The notes under the pieces are model-generated. The model made no database searches. It saw only the letters and a program-made list of their open reading frames with translations, and was not told the DNA's origin. DNA of 16,369 nucleotides from Ignavibacteria bacterium (GTDB lineage: Bacteria; Bacteroidota; Ignavibacteria; Tepidaquicellales; OLB5), in contig JAUQWT010000253.1 of NCBI GenBank assembly GCA_030835005.1, positions 1 through 16,369 of the forward strand, in the 5' to 3' direction. Shown piece after piece: positions 1 through 7,625 of this stretch. Position 1 is the stretch's first letter. Each line of letters opens with the position of its first letter. The translations under genes were made by a program, and so were the position numbers.

Positions 1-1
1 T

Positions 2-1048
2 AGCGGAAACTTGACTTTTCATGGAGAAATTGCTCATAATATAAATTCAGCAGATCCTTTATCAATCAAATTCAATAACGGTTCGATATTCACACAGTCA
101 TGCCCAGGGAACATTTTCAATACTATAGGTACATCAAACACTACAATATTTAAGAACGGGTCTTTGTTCAATATCCAGCATAATAATGCGTTAAGTCCTT
201 TCGGTTTATTGGCTCCAAATTCAAAAGTAGTTTTCGAATCTGAAAGTAATCTTGTGATCTCAGGAACATGTTCGATAAAGTTAAATGGCAGAACAATTCC
301 AAATTTGATGATTAAGCCAAATGCTTTTTTAAACGTTTCAGAATTTTTTATGGAAGGTCTTACAATTAATAACTTGATTGTACAGAATTCAGGTTCATTA
401 ATGATTGAAAATACAAATCCTCACTCTGCACCTGAATTTAATATCCGGGGCAATATCAATGTTTTGGGTTCATTCAGGTTCAGCACTAACAGTGGCAGCA
501 GGTTTAAAATACAACTAAATGGATCAGAAGTACAAGAAATAAGCGGGTCAGGCGAAATCACGATTCCCGAAAATAATGAGCTGTTTTTGATTGATAATGA
601 TTTAGTTTTATATAGAGACCTGAATATTGACTGCCCGATTTCTCATAATTCTGGCAGTGTAATCTTGAATGGTCATTTCATTAGATTGCCGAATACGAGA
701 AATGAAAATGCATTTCTCAGTCGGTGCAAAGACGCCCATGATCAAAAAATAGTTTCTAAAGGCATCATTCCTTCAGAATATTCGGTTTCTCAGAATTATC
801 CGAATCCTTTTAATCCTGTGACAAAGATCGATGTTGCCCTACCGGTAGATTCAAGAGTTACTTTGAAGGTTTACGATATCACGGGGAAAGAGGTTAAAAC
901 AGTTATTAGTGATCAAGTGGCAGCCGGTTACTTCACACTCGATTTTGAATCGGCAAACCTCTCCAGTGGAATATATTTTTATCAATTTAACGCGGTTAGC
1001 GAAACCAGATCTTTTACAAAGGTAATGAAAATGGTACTTGCGAGATAA
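2..1048 (+). CDS. T9SS-exported repeat protein, 5' truncated by window edge
   Basis: Secreted or surface protein of unknown function, paralogous to the gene at 1537-2967. The frame is open to the left edge (Ser-Gly-Asn before the TTG at 11), and this matches residues 133-135 of the paralog. The TTG at 11 is therefore an internal Leu codon, not a start, and about 130 N-terminal residues including the signal peptide should lie outside the window. The visible 348 residues contain Ser/Asn/Gly-rich beta-strand repeats resembling a solenoid. They end in a T9SS type A sorting domain of about 80 residues that begins with SQNYPNPFNPVTKI and finishes with GIYFYQF and a basic tail. This family knowledge implies export through the outer membrane and cleavage of the domain. 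The linker before the sorting domain differs from the paralog. No strong terminator follows. The molecular role is not recognisable. Confidence 0.88.
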   Translation, partial: SGNLTFHGEIAHNINSADPLSIKFNNGSIFTQSCPGNIFNTIGTSNTTIFKNGSLFNIQHNNALSPFGLLAPNSKVVFESESNLVISGTCSIKLNGRTIPNLMIKPNAFLNVSEFFMEGLTINNLIVQNSGSLMIENTNPHSAPEFNIRGNINVLGSFRFSTNSGSRFKIQLNGSEVQEISGSGEITIPENNELFLIDNDLVLYRDLNIDCPISHNSGSVILNGHFIRLPNTRNENAFLSRCKDAHDQKIVSKGIIPSEYSVSQNYPNPFNPVTKIDVALPVDSRVTLKVYDITGKEVKTVISDQVAAGYFTLDFESANLSSGIYFYQFNAVSETRSFTKVMKMVLAR

Positions 1049-1536
1049 ACGCAGGCAGAAGTGTTAAACTCTTTGATCTCTTGCTACAATTAAGACTGCA
1101 ATTTCCTCTTATTTAAGATATTAATAAATATGGGTTTGTTAGTTCTTACCGTGATAACGGTATAATTTCTACTATTTCTTAACTAGTAAGAAAATTTAAT
1201 ATATTGATAAACAATATTTTAAAAAAGAAGATCTTGAAATCAAACTTTCTGTGGCTTGCTTTGTATAGTAAATTGAGATTATGAACATAAATAGCTTCTA
1301 AGTTATTGTAATTATGTATTATAAACTTGACAACCCAAATAGTTACTAACGGATATCCCTATGAATTTACTAGCTCTAATCACTATATAATCGGGTTTAG
1401 AGCTATTTTGAAAAATCAAGTGGTTACTGATTGTTTTATGGGCCAGAACACTGTTATATTTGTAAAGAACAAAATTAGTAGGGGAAGCAGAAAAGATTAA
1501 AAATCAATGAATCTTTTCAATAACTGATCCCGAAAA
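1049..1536. other. 488-bp AT-rich intergenic region with inverted repeats
   Basis: I see no convincing gene here. The stretch holds three small perfect inverted repeats: TACCGT/ACGGTA with a 4-nt loop (1147-1162), TTTCTTA/TAAGAAA with a 5-nt loop (1175-1193), and TAGCTCTAA/TTAGAGCTA with a 17-nt loop followed by TTTT (1371-1409). The last could be a weak terminator. A promoter candidate for the downstream gene sits at its right end. The remainder is very AT-rich, so some of this symmetry may be chance. Confidence 0.5.
1431..1462 (+). promoter_or_regulatory. Bacteroidota-type promoter for the second T9SS protein
   Basis: A TTG at 1431-1433 is followed after 21 nt by TATATTTG (1455-1462), which fits the Bacteroidota sigma-70 consensus of a -33 TTG/TTTG and a -7 TAnnTTTG. 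It predicts a start of transcription near 1468 and a leader of about 70 nt before the ATG at 1537. The match is by eye and the region is AT-rich. Confidence 0.45.
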
Positions 1537-2967
1537 ATGAAACTCTTAAAACCTATAGTTTTCCTGGCCGTTCTGACAAGTCTTTCACTTTCTCAAACAA
1601 CCTATATTTGGACCGGAGCTGTTAGTTCAGGTTTTAGTACAGCCGGCAACTGGTCCCCTATGCGGCAGGTTGGATTGAACACTGATGTTCTTGTGTTTGA
1701 AAGCGGCACCAGTCTGAATGTAACAAATGTTTACCAGGTAACCGTTGGACAGTTCATAGTTCGGGAAAATACTAACTTGATACTCTCCCCTGCATCAGGA
1801 AATACAAAATGCATTACAATAAAAGGTGCTGCAGGAGAAGATCTTCTTGTAGAAGGCGGCTCTTCATTGAAAATTTCAGGTAATGATCCCTCATTAAATA
1901 TATACTTATCATCTGGTGCTACTGCCAGCATCAATGGTAATTTAACTTTCCAGGGCGAATCAACTCATAATATTAATTCTGCTGACCCATTATCAATAAA
2001 TTTCAATGCCGGTTCAGTGTTTACACAGAATTGCCCGGGCAATATTTTCAATACAAATGGTGCTTTAAACACTGTAATATTCAAGAACGGTTCGGTTTTT
2101 AAAATCAATCATACCAATGCTTTGAGTCCGTTTGGAGTATCTGTACCAAACACAAAAGTTGTTTTTGAAAATGAAAGCAATCTCGTTATTTTAGGAACAA
2201 GTTCAATAAAGCTTGATGGCAGATCAATTCCAAACTTAACAATAGAGCAGAATGCAGTATTAAATGCATGTGAATCTTTCTCACAGGGAATGACTATTGG
2301 CAACCTTACTATAAAAAGTTCAGGCTTACTAAAGGTCGAAAACACAAATAATAACCATTTGTCTGATTTCAATATAACGGGAAACTTGGATGTGTCAGGT
2401 TCATTGAGATTCAGCACTAATTCCGGAAACAGGTTTAATGTGAATTTCAATGGCACAGATACACAACGTGTCAGCGGCAGCGGCGAGATTGTTCTCCCCC
2501 AGAATCTCCAGCAGTTCACTATTGATAATGATCTAGTATTACTCAGAGATTTGATAATCGATTGTCCTATATTTCATAATTCCGGCAGTATTATTCTCAA
2601 TGGACATTCAATTAATTTACCAAATACAAAAGTTATTACGGGAGTTACGCGACCGGGTGATGAACTAACTGAACTCAGTACAATTCAGAAAAACAGTTCA
2701 CCTATAGATTTTTCGATTTCACAGAATTACCCTAATCCGTTTAATCCTTCAACAAAAATCGATTTCACTTTACCGGCAGCTTCAAGAGTAACGCTCAAAG
2801 TTTACGATATAAGTGGAAAAGAAGCAGTTACTTTGTTAAATAGTGAGGTTGAAGCCGGCTTTCATACAGTTGATTTTAATGCATCAAACTTATCGAGCGG
2901 GATATACTTTTACACTATTCTTGCCGGAAACTATTCCAAAACAATAAAGATGATCCTTGCAAAATAA
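1537..2967 (+). CDS. T9SS-exported repeat protein with type A sorting domain
   Basis: Complete 476-residue secreted protein of unknown function, paralogous to the truncated gene on its left. An N-terminal signal peptide is visible (Lys, then a hydrophobic stretch to about residue 18, with likely cleavage near Ser-Gln-Thr). It is followed by YIWTGAVSSGFSTAGNWSP, a Trp-rich start often seen in surface and beta-helix proteins. Residues about 50-365 are strand-rich Asn/Ser/Gly repeats. A Ser/Thr-rich linker (about 366-394) leads to the sorting domain: SQNYPNPFNPSTKI at 395-408, then RVTLKVYDISGKE, then GIYFYTI and a basic C-terminus. Known T9SS biology implies Sec export, transfer across the outer membrane and removal of the C-terminal domain. 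The ATG start is supported by the signal peptide right after it. A terminator follows at 2996-3020, so the gene is probably monocistronic. Confidence 0.93.
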   Translation: MKLLKPIVFLAVLTSLSLSQTTYIWTGAVSSGFSTAGNWSPMRQVGLNTDVLVFESGTSLNVTNVYQVTVGQFIVRENTNLILSPASGNTKCITIKGAAGEDLLVEGGSSLKISGNDPSLNIYLSSGATASINGNLTFQGESTHNINSADPLSINFNAGSVFTQNCPGNIFNTNGALNTVIFKNGSVFKINHTNALSPFGVSVPNTKVVFENESNLVILGTSSIKLDGRSIPNLTIEQNAVLNACESFSQGMTIGNLTIKSSGLLKVENTNNNHLSDFNITGNLDVSGSLRFSTNSGNRFNVNFNGTDTQRVSGSGEIVLPQNLQQFTIDNDLVLLRDLIIDCPIFHNSGSIILNGHSINLPNTKVITGVTRPGDELTELSTIQKNSSPIDFSISQNYPNPFNPSTKIDFTLPAASRVTLKVYDISGKEAVTLLNSEVEAGFHTVDFNASNLSSGIYFYTILAGNYSKTIKMILAK

Positions 2968-2995
2968 TAATCTATCTTAAAACGGGTATTTATAC

Positions 2996-3020
2996 GCAGG
3001 TCAATGAGTCTGCTTTTTTT
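2996..3020 (+). terminator. Rho-independent terminator after T9SS gene
   Basis: The stem GCAGGT/GTCTGC has four Watson-Crick and two G-U pairs and a 6-nt loop. Seven consecutive T residues (3014-3020) follow. It starts 29 nt after the stop codon of the T9SS gene. Confidence 0.6.
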
Positions 3021-3135
3021 ATCTTAATTTATTAATACCGTATTTTGGGTAGATGAATTCAACTCTATTTATCGATAATAAGATTAAATTAAACTATTTG
3101 TATTGATTATTATTTAATATCACTATTATAGGGTA

Positions 3136-3166
3136 TTGAGATTACTAACGTTATAGGCTACCTTTG
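3136..3166 (+). promoter_or_regulatory. Bacteroidota-type promoter for 44-aa microprotein
   Basis: A TTG (3136-3138) is followed after 20 nt by TACCTTTG (3159-3166), an exact TAnnTTTG match with a GC-containing spacer that is less likely to be AT-rich noise. Transcription would start near 3172, giving a leader of about 40 nt to the ATG at 3211. Confidence 0.5.
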
Positions 3167-3199
3167 TGCAGTGATAAAACAGTAGTGAAACAAGCGAAT

Positions 3200-3204
3200 A
3201 GGAG
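3200..3204 (+). promoter_or_regulatory. Strong Shine-Dalgarno site (AGGAG)
   Basis: AGGAG lies 6 nt before the ATG at 3211. Most gene starts in this window lack such a site, so this one is a main argument that the short ORF behind it is translated. Confidence 0.6.
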
Positions 3205-3210
3205 ACTCAA

Positions 3211-3345
3211 ATGAAAGCTGTTAACTTTATTATTTCAATGTTCCAGGTTACAATTGTTATATTATACATCCTTTTTTACAATGTACAATACTTTTGGTCC
3301 CTATACGGTACTGTTCAAAACCTGCTTAATGTTGTTGTGAAATAA
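3211..3345 (+). CDS. Putative 44-aa single-pass membrane microprotein
   Basis: Not recognised. The frame ATG...TAA encodes 44 residues starting MKAVNFIISMFQVTIVILYI. It has one strongly hydrophobic stretch (about residues 5-24), then an aromatic-rich, possibly amphipathic tail (NVQYFWSLYGTVQNLLNVVVK) with a final Lys. It is preceded by AGGAG at a good distance and by a TAnnTTTG promoter, and it sits alone between a terminator and the Omp85 gene. The 163 nt to the next start contain a 9-bp inverted repeat. The layout suggests a small inner-membrane protein with its own transcript. Possible roles, all inference, are a modulator of a membrane complex, a stress peptide, or a type I toxin-like peptide. 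It could also be a chance ORF, though the combined signals argue against that. Confidence 0.55.
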   Translation: MKAVNFIISMFQVTIVILYILFYNVQYFWSLYGTVQNLLNVVVK

Positions 3346-3443
3346 GCTTAAAAAGTCAACAAAAGCAGCAGCAACCAGATTCCCTTTCAACTAAACATAC
3401 AAAAAATTCGATATTTCAGGGTCAAGACCTTTTCTTGCCATTT

Positions 3444-3470
3444 GTCATTAATTTACGGTCTATTAATGAC
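3444..3470. repeat. 9-bp perfect inverted repeat upstream of Omp85 gene
   Basis: GTCATTAAT (3444-3452) and ATTAATGAC (3462-3470) are perfect inverted copies with a 9-nt spacer. They end 38 nt before the Omp85 start. No T-tract follows, so an operator or an mRNA-stabilising 3' hairpin for the microprotein transcript is as likely as a terminator. Confidence 0.45.
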
Positions 3471-3508
3471 TTGAATATATAAAGCAACTCGCGAATATTA
3501 GGTGTATA

Positions 3509-5269
3509 ATGTTCGTACGAATTACTTTAATAATTTTGGAATTTTTAACCGCAATACCTTTATTATATGCCCAGCCAAAAGTGTCTGATATTGAATTCAA
3601 AGGAAATGAGCATTTCACAGGTAAAGAGCTCCGTAATTTTATTGTAACTAAAGAGGGGAATTTGTTTTCTGAAACGCAATTTGATCTGGATCTTAAGAAT
3701 ATTATCAAGAATTATGAAGAATCAGGATATATTGAAGTTCAGATAAAAAGTTTTAAGAAGGATTATAATTTTGATTCCAGCTCTGTTGGTCTTTTAGTAA
3801 TCATAGATGAAGGCAAACAGGTCCTTATAGGCGAGATAGTTTTCAAAGGTAATAAACTTTTTAACAATAAATACCTGTTGGAAAATATTTCCACAAGAGC
3901 TGGCGGTATTTTGGATGTTATGATCCTTAACAATGATATGGCAGCACTACTAAACCTTTACGAGAGAAAAGGATACACATTTGCATCTATAAGTATTGAA
4001 GATATAGAAGACTACACTTATTCAGGCACGAAAAAGATAAGGATTAAGATCAACATTCAAGAAAATGACAGGATTGAAGTAGATAATATTGTAATAGAAG
4101 GTAATACAAGCACCAAGAGAGATGTTATTGTTCGTGAAATTGCGCTTGGAGAAAACAATTCAATCTCACGGGAGAATTTATTCGATGTAAGAAGACGTCT
4201 CGAGAATCTTGGCTACTTCGAAAGAGTTGAACAGCCCAAAATACTGAAGTATAAAAACTCAACCGTACTACTTATCAAAGTGAAGGAAGGGAACACCAAT
4301 ACATTCGACGGAATCCTTGGTTATGTACCTCCTTCCCAGAATGAAGACAAGGGGTATTTTACCGGATTAGTGAATTTATCAATTAGGAATTTGTTTGGAA
4401 CCGGCAGGAAAGTTGAGGCAAGATTCAAAAAAGAGATAAAAACTACGCAGGAACTTGAGTTGAAATATCTGGAACCATGGCTGTTTGGTTACCCTTTGAA
4501 TGTTAACCTGTCATTTCTCCAGAGGATAGAAGATTCTACATTCATTAAAAGAGATTTCAGCCTTAAAGCAGATGCAATGATATCCAAAAAGTTCACCTTA
4601 TCCGCAATGTTTAATTTTGAAAGAGTAATTCCAAGTCTTGCCGCCGGAAATTACTTCACCATATTTGATAGCAGGCTTTTGGCAGCGGGAGTGGAGATCA
4701 AGTTTGATAGCAGAGATTACGTCTATAATCCATATTCCGGCATTTTATATAAAACAAGTTATTCAGCCGGGCAGAAAAAGATCTATAATGCATCCAGCTT
4801 CGTCAATCAAAATATAACTGCAGATTTCACTATTCAAAGAGGGATGCTTGATCTTGATTTTTATCATTCGTTTTTCAAAAGGCAAAGCTCTGTTATAGGA
4901 GTGCATGGAGTTGAGATACGCTCTCCCCGCTTTGAAACGGCTGACCTTTACAGATTTGGAGGCATAAACAGTGTACGAGGCTACAGGGAGGGCCAGTTCC
5001 TTGGCTCGAGGGTTGCATGGAGCAATATTGGCTTGCGATATTCCATTACCCGCCGCAGTTTTGCTGAAGTATTCTACGACATGGGCTATTACAGGCGCCC
5101 TGAAGATGCATTGTTCAATATTCCTGCACAAGAGGGTTTTATATACGGCTATGGACTCGGCGTAAGGATAGAAACGGCATTGGGTATGTTTGGTGTAAGT
5201 TATGCATTAGGAAAGGGTGATTCAATACTCGAAGGGAAGATACATTTCGGGCTTATAAATGATTTTTGA
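3509..5269 (+). CDS. Omp85-family outer-membrane protein with three POTRA domains (BamA/TamA-like)
   Basis: Outer-membrane beta-barrel of the Omp85 superfamily, whose members insert or translocate proteins at the outer membrane. A signal peptide covers residues 1-21 (cleavage after LLYA). Three POTRA repeats follow, at about 23-105, 106-188 and 189-262, each with the VxxIxFKGN-type strand and a Gly-Tyr or Gly-Phe turn. The barrel spans about 270-586 and includes the FDSRDYVYNPYSG strand and the diagnostic VRGY of loop L6 at 489-492. The protein ends in Phe, as barrel proteins usually do. Classical BamA has five POTRAs and about 800 residues; 586 residues with three POTRAs resembles TamA or a short BamA paralog. 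No tamB, skp or lpx gene is visible nearby, so I give no symbol. The ATG start is chosen because it directly precedes the signal peptide; only a weak AGGTG lies upstream. It converges with the DUF2851 gene with no gap. Confidence 0.9.
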   Translation: MFVRITLIILEFLTAIPLLYAQPKVSDIEFKGNEHFTGKELRNFIVTKEGNLFSETQFDLDLKNIIKNYEESGYIEVQIKSFKKDYNFDSSSVGLLVIIDEGKQVLIGEIVFKGNKLFNNKYLLENISTRAGGILDVMILNNDMAALLNLYERKGYTFASISIEDIEDYTYSGTKKIRIKINIQENDRIEVDNIVIEGNTSTKRDVIVREIALGENNSISRENLFDVRRRLENLGYFERVEQPKILKYKNSTVLLIKVKEGNTNTFDGILGYVPPSQNEDKGYFTGLVNLSIRNLFGTGRKVEARFKKEIKTTQELELKYLEPWLFGYPLNVNLSFLQRIEDSTFIKRDFSLKADAMISKKFTLSAMFNFERVIPSLAAGNYFTIFDSRLLAAGVEIKFDSRDYVYNPYSGILYKTSYSAGQKKIYNASSFVNQNITADFTIQRGMLDLDFYHSFFKRQSSVIGVHGVEIRSPRFETADLYRFGGINSVRGYREGQFLGSRVAWSNIGLRYSITRRSFAEVFYDMGYYRRPEDALFNIPAQEGFIYGYGLGVRIETALGMFGVSYALGKGDSILEGKIHFGLINDF

Positions 5270-6703
5270 TCAATAATAGATTATCCTGTATTCAAATCCT
5301 TTCATATTCTTAATACTTTTTCCAATCGCACATTCACCGCATCTATCCCTTGTACAATAAAAATTGTAAAGCTGAATTGCAGCCTGCTCCAATGCAGGGG
5401 AATTGATCACAATTTCACTGTCTTTCAGAACTTGTTCGTTTATTACCCGCAATATTGAATTGTCGGGACTTATCTTTAATCCGCAGAACATTTTGAGAAC
5501 ATTTCGATTTATCAGGTCAATCTTAAAAACATTAGAATAAAGAAAAACAACAGGTATGATGACATTAATGATTATGTCTGCAATTCTCTGGGAACCAAGC
5601 AGATTATTCCTGCTCTTTGAGATTTTCCCAAAATCATAATGAAATTCCCAATATTTATCTTCTAAAGGCTCCATTAATTTTCTTAGCTCATTTCTTGCAG
5701 TTATGGTCCTAAAGTTTTTACTCTCAAATACTACGATTACTTTTCTGAAAAGGTCATCTTTAAGAATCTTCATGATGAGCTGAGCTCCATATGCGAGCCG
5801 AACAGTCGGAAAATTCTGCGGCCTCAGCCTGAAAAAGCTCCAGTCTGCCCTTGCAAGCTTTTCAATTTTCAATTCAGATTCAACCACTCTCCAATTAGCT
5901 TTGATCTTATCAATATAGTCATCTTTCATTTTTACATCAAACAATAGTCCCGATGTACCTAACAAAATTGATTGCAGTTCTATGATCTCACTTAAGCCAT
6001 ATTTCTTTAATCTTTTCAGGTTAAGAATTCCGGCAAGCTTAAGCATTTGTTCTTTATTCTTCGAAAAACCCAGCGCTTCAAAGATGAATTCAAATAGCAG
6101 CTGCTCCCACTGCTCTTTCTTATTCAGCACCTTTCCTCCGCCAAAAAGCGCAATATCTATTTCTTTCAGTCTTTCGGTATATCTGCGTGATTTCAACTTC
6201 AGGCGCTCAATTGCAAGCTTATCAAACCATTTTTCAATAATTTCATTACTAAGCCCGGAGGTTTTATCATGGCACGGCAAGCGGAATTTATCTGAAGGTT
6301 TTGATATTATTTCCTGCCATATATCATGAATTGATCGTTTTAAATGATTTGCAAGAATTACTGTTGGAAGATCTCTTTTTATGCGAAGTTTTGGAGGAGT
6401 TTTGTCATGCGAATCCCACATTACTACATGCAGTACTACTGAATTGTACCTTCTATCTTTTTGATGTTCATGTTCGGCCCAATTCCTATAGTCACAATGA
6501 ATTTCAATATCACCCGTATAGACTTTGCCGCCTACTTTCACTTTTGCATCTTTGTAATCAGGCCCGGCATCATAATTCCTGTTGCCGTAAACAATGACCT
6601 CAACTTCTTCACCGCTATCTGCAACAAGATCGGAATAAAACTCAGCTCCGCCTTCCCAAATCCTGCAGATGAAAGATTCGTTAATATTTAGCCTTGATTT
6701 CAA
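5270..6703 (-). CDS. DUF2851 family protein
   Basis: A 477-residue conserved protein of unknown function, typical of Bacteroidota and relatives. The family signature is visible: an N-terminal IWEGG segment, then GNxNxDAGPDY (40-50), TGDIEIHCDYRNW (63-75), HxHQKDxxYNSVVLHVV (78-94), and a C-terminal Cys cluster C450-x4-C455-x2-C458 followed by AIG. PD at 48-49 with E67-x-H69 is spaced like a PD-(D/E)xK nuclease core with His in place of Lys; this is my inference, not an established function. The start is a TTG: no in-frame ATG lies between the upstream stop and the conserved N-terminus. It follows pyrF after 95 nt with a promoter candidate in between, and its TGA stop abuts the stop of the Omp85 gene. 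Confidence 0.85.
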   Translation of the reverse strand: MKSRLNINESFICRIWEGGAEFYSDLVADSGEEVEVIVYGNRNYDAGPDYKDAKVKVGGKVYTGDIEIHCDYRNWAEHEHQKDRRYNSVVLHVVMWDSHDKTPPKLRIKRDLPTVILANHLKRSIHDIWQEIISKPSDKFRLPCHDKTSGLSNEIIEKWFDKLAIERLKLKSRRYTERLKEIDIALFGGGKVLNKKEQWEQLLFEFIFEALGFSKNKEQMLKLAGILNLKRLKKYGLSEIIELQSILLGTSGLLFDVKMKDDYIDKIKANWRVVESELKIEKLARADWSFFRLRPQNFPTVRLAYGAQLIMKILKDDLFRKVIVVFESKNFRTITARNELRKLMEPLEDKYWEFHYDFGKISKSRNNLLGSQRIADIIINVIIPVVFLYSNVFKIDLINRNVLKMFCGLKISPDNSILRVINEQVLKDSEIVINSPALEQAAIQLYNFYCTRDRCGECAIGKSIKNMKGFEYRIIYY

Positions 6704-6741
6704 TGTTGTAGATATTAGAATTCCATAAAGGAATCAGAACA

Positions 6742-6772
6742 CAAAGATAATAATATTTCCAGAGAATATAAA
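6742..6772 (-). promoter_or_regulatory. Possible promoter for DUF2851 gene
   Basis: On the - strand, TATCTTTG (6749 to 6742) fits the -7 TAnnTTTG element, with an imperfect -33 TTTA 19 nt before it. It would start a transcript about 30 nt before the TTG start at 6703. An ATTCC/GGAAT hairpin (6720-6734) would lie at the start of that leader. Transcription from pyrF could equally continue into the gene. Confidence 0.35.
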
Positions 6773-6798
6773 TTGCTGCAGGGCTGAGGATTTTTGTT

Positions 6799-7617
6799 TT
6801 ATTTTTTCAATAGCATAAAACCATTTATCTCATCATTTGCTTTCTTAGCATTTTCGCTTACGATCTCAATAAATTCGTGTGCATTTGCGGTTTTAGGGGC
6901 AGAGTAAATAATAGAGCGGCTTTGGTTTATCACAAACAAATCATGGTGAATAGAATTTATTGTCTTTTCAAGAGAATTCTTCTGTGCGCCAATTCCCGGA
7001 ACCAGAATAGGAGTCTCAGGGCAATTCTTTGTCATCTTTTCAAGCTCACGGGTATGGTTTGCCCCAAATACAAAGCCAATCTTTTGTTCATTCCACGAAA
7101 TAGCCTTTTCAACGACAACTTCCCAGAGTGGTTTTTTGTTCACAAGAAGAAACTGGAAATCATTTGCACCATAGTTAGAAGTTAGCGCGAGCACCCATGC
7201 AAATTTATTCTTTCTTCTCAAAAACGGCCTTACTGAGTCTTGCCCCATATACGGCTGGATTGTAATAGAGTCAAATCCGTAACCATCAAAATAGGTTTGA
7301 GCGTATTGTTCAGCTGTGTTTTCCATATCACCGCGTTTTGCGTCTGCGATAGTGATCAGATTCTCGGGAATCATGCCAAGAGTTGAGCGAAGTGCTGCAA
7401 TTCCAAGTTCCTGCGCTTTTTCATAAAATGCAATGTTTGGCTTATATCCGCAGACATGGTCTTTCGTAGCCTCGATAACCAAATTGTTGAATTCCGCAAT
7501 TGGGTTTACCGATGTTTTAACAAACTCCGGCATTTTTGAAATATCCGGGTCAAGGCCGACAATTAGATGAGAATTAGTTTCTCTTAAAGCCTGTTTGAAT
7601 TTTTTATAGAAATGCAA
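6799..7617 (-). CDS. pyrF: Orotidine 5'-phosphate decarboxylase
   Basis: Cytosolic enzyme that decarboxylates OMP to UMP, the last step of de novo pyrimidine synthesis. The 272 residues match the longer 'type 2' PyrF group. Visible motifs are VGLDPD (20-25), GYKPNIAFYE (57-66), and the catalytic ADAKRGD (91-97, with Lys94 as the proton donor between two Asp). TIQPYMGQDS and the phosphate-binding LVPGIGAQ near the C-terminus also fit. The start is TTG: an in-frame TGA lies two codons before it and no ATG precedes GLDPD. The gene follows rodA by 44 nt occupied by a heptamer repeat, and no separate promoter is evident, so co-transcription with the mre genes is likely. Confidence 0.95.
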   Translation of the reverse strand: MHFYKKFKQALRETNSHLIVGLDPDISKMPEFVKTSVNPIAEFNNLVIEATKDHVCGYKPNIAFYEKAQELGIAALRSTLGMIPENLITIADAKRGDMENTAEQYAQTYFDGYGFDSITIQPYMGQDSVRPFLRRKNKFAWVLALTSNYGANDFQFLLVNKKPLWEVVVEKAISWNEQKIGFVFGANHTRELEKMTKNCPETPILVPGIGAQKNSLEKTINSIHHDLFVINQSRSIIYSAPKTANAHEFIEIVSENAKKANDEINGFMLLKK

Positions 7618-7625
7618 TGTTTGTC

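Noticed and set aside
1438..1500. 20-codon ORF with ATG at 1438
   Set aside because: Too short, no ribosome site, no recognisable composition, and it overlaps the predicted promoter.
2109..2519. 136-codon antisense frame within the second T9SS gene
   Set aside because: It is a shadow of the strand-repeat coding sequence and shows no domain, signal or ribosome site.
3211..3508. Type I toxin-antitoxin pair (hydrophobic peptide plus antisense RNA)
   Set aside because: No TAnnTTTG promoter is visible on the - strand across or just after the 44-aa ORF, so an antisense RNA cannot be supported.
4763..5131. 122-codon antisense frame within the Omp85 gene
   Set aside because: It mirrors the conserved barrel coding region including VRGY; no independent support.
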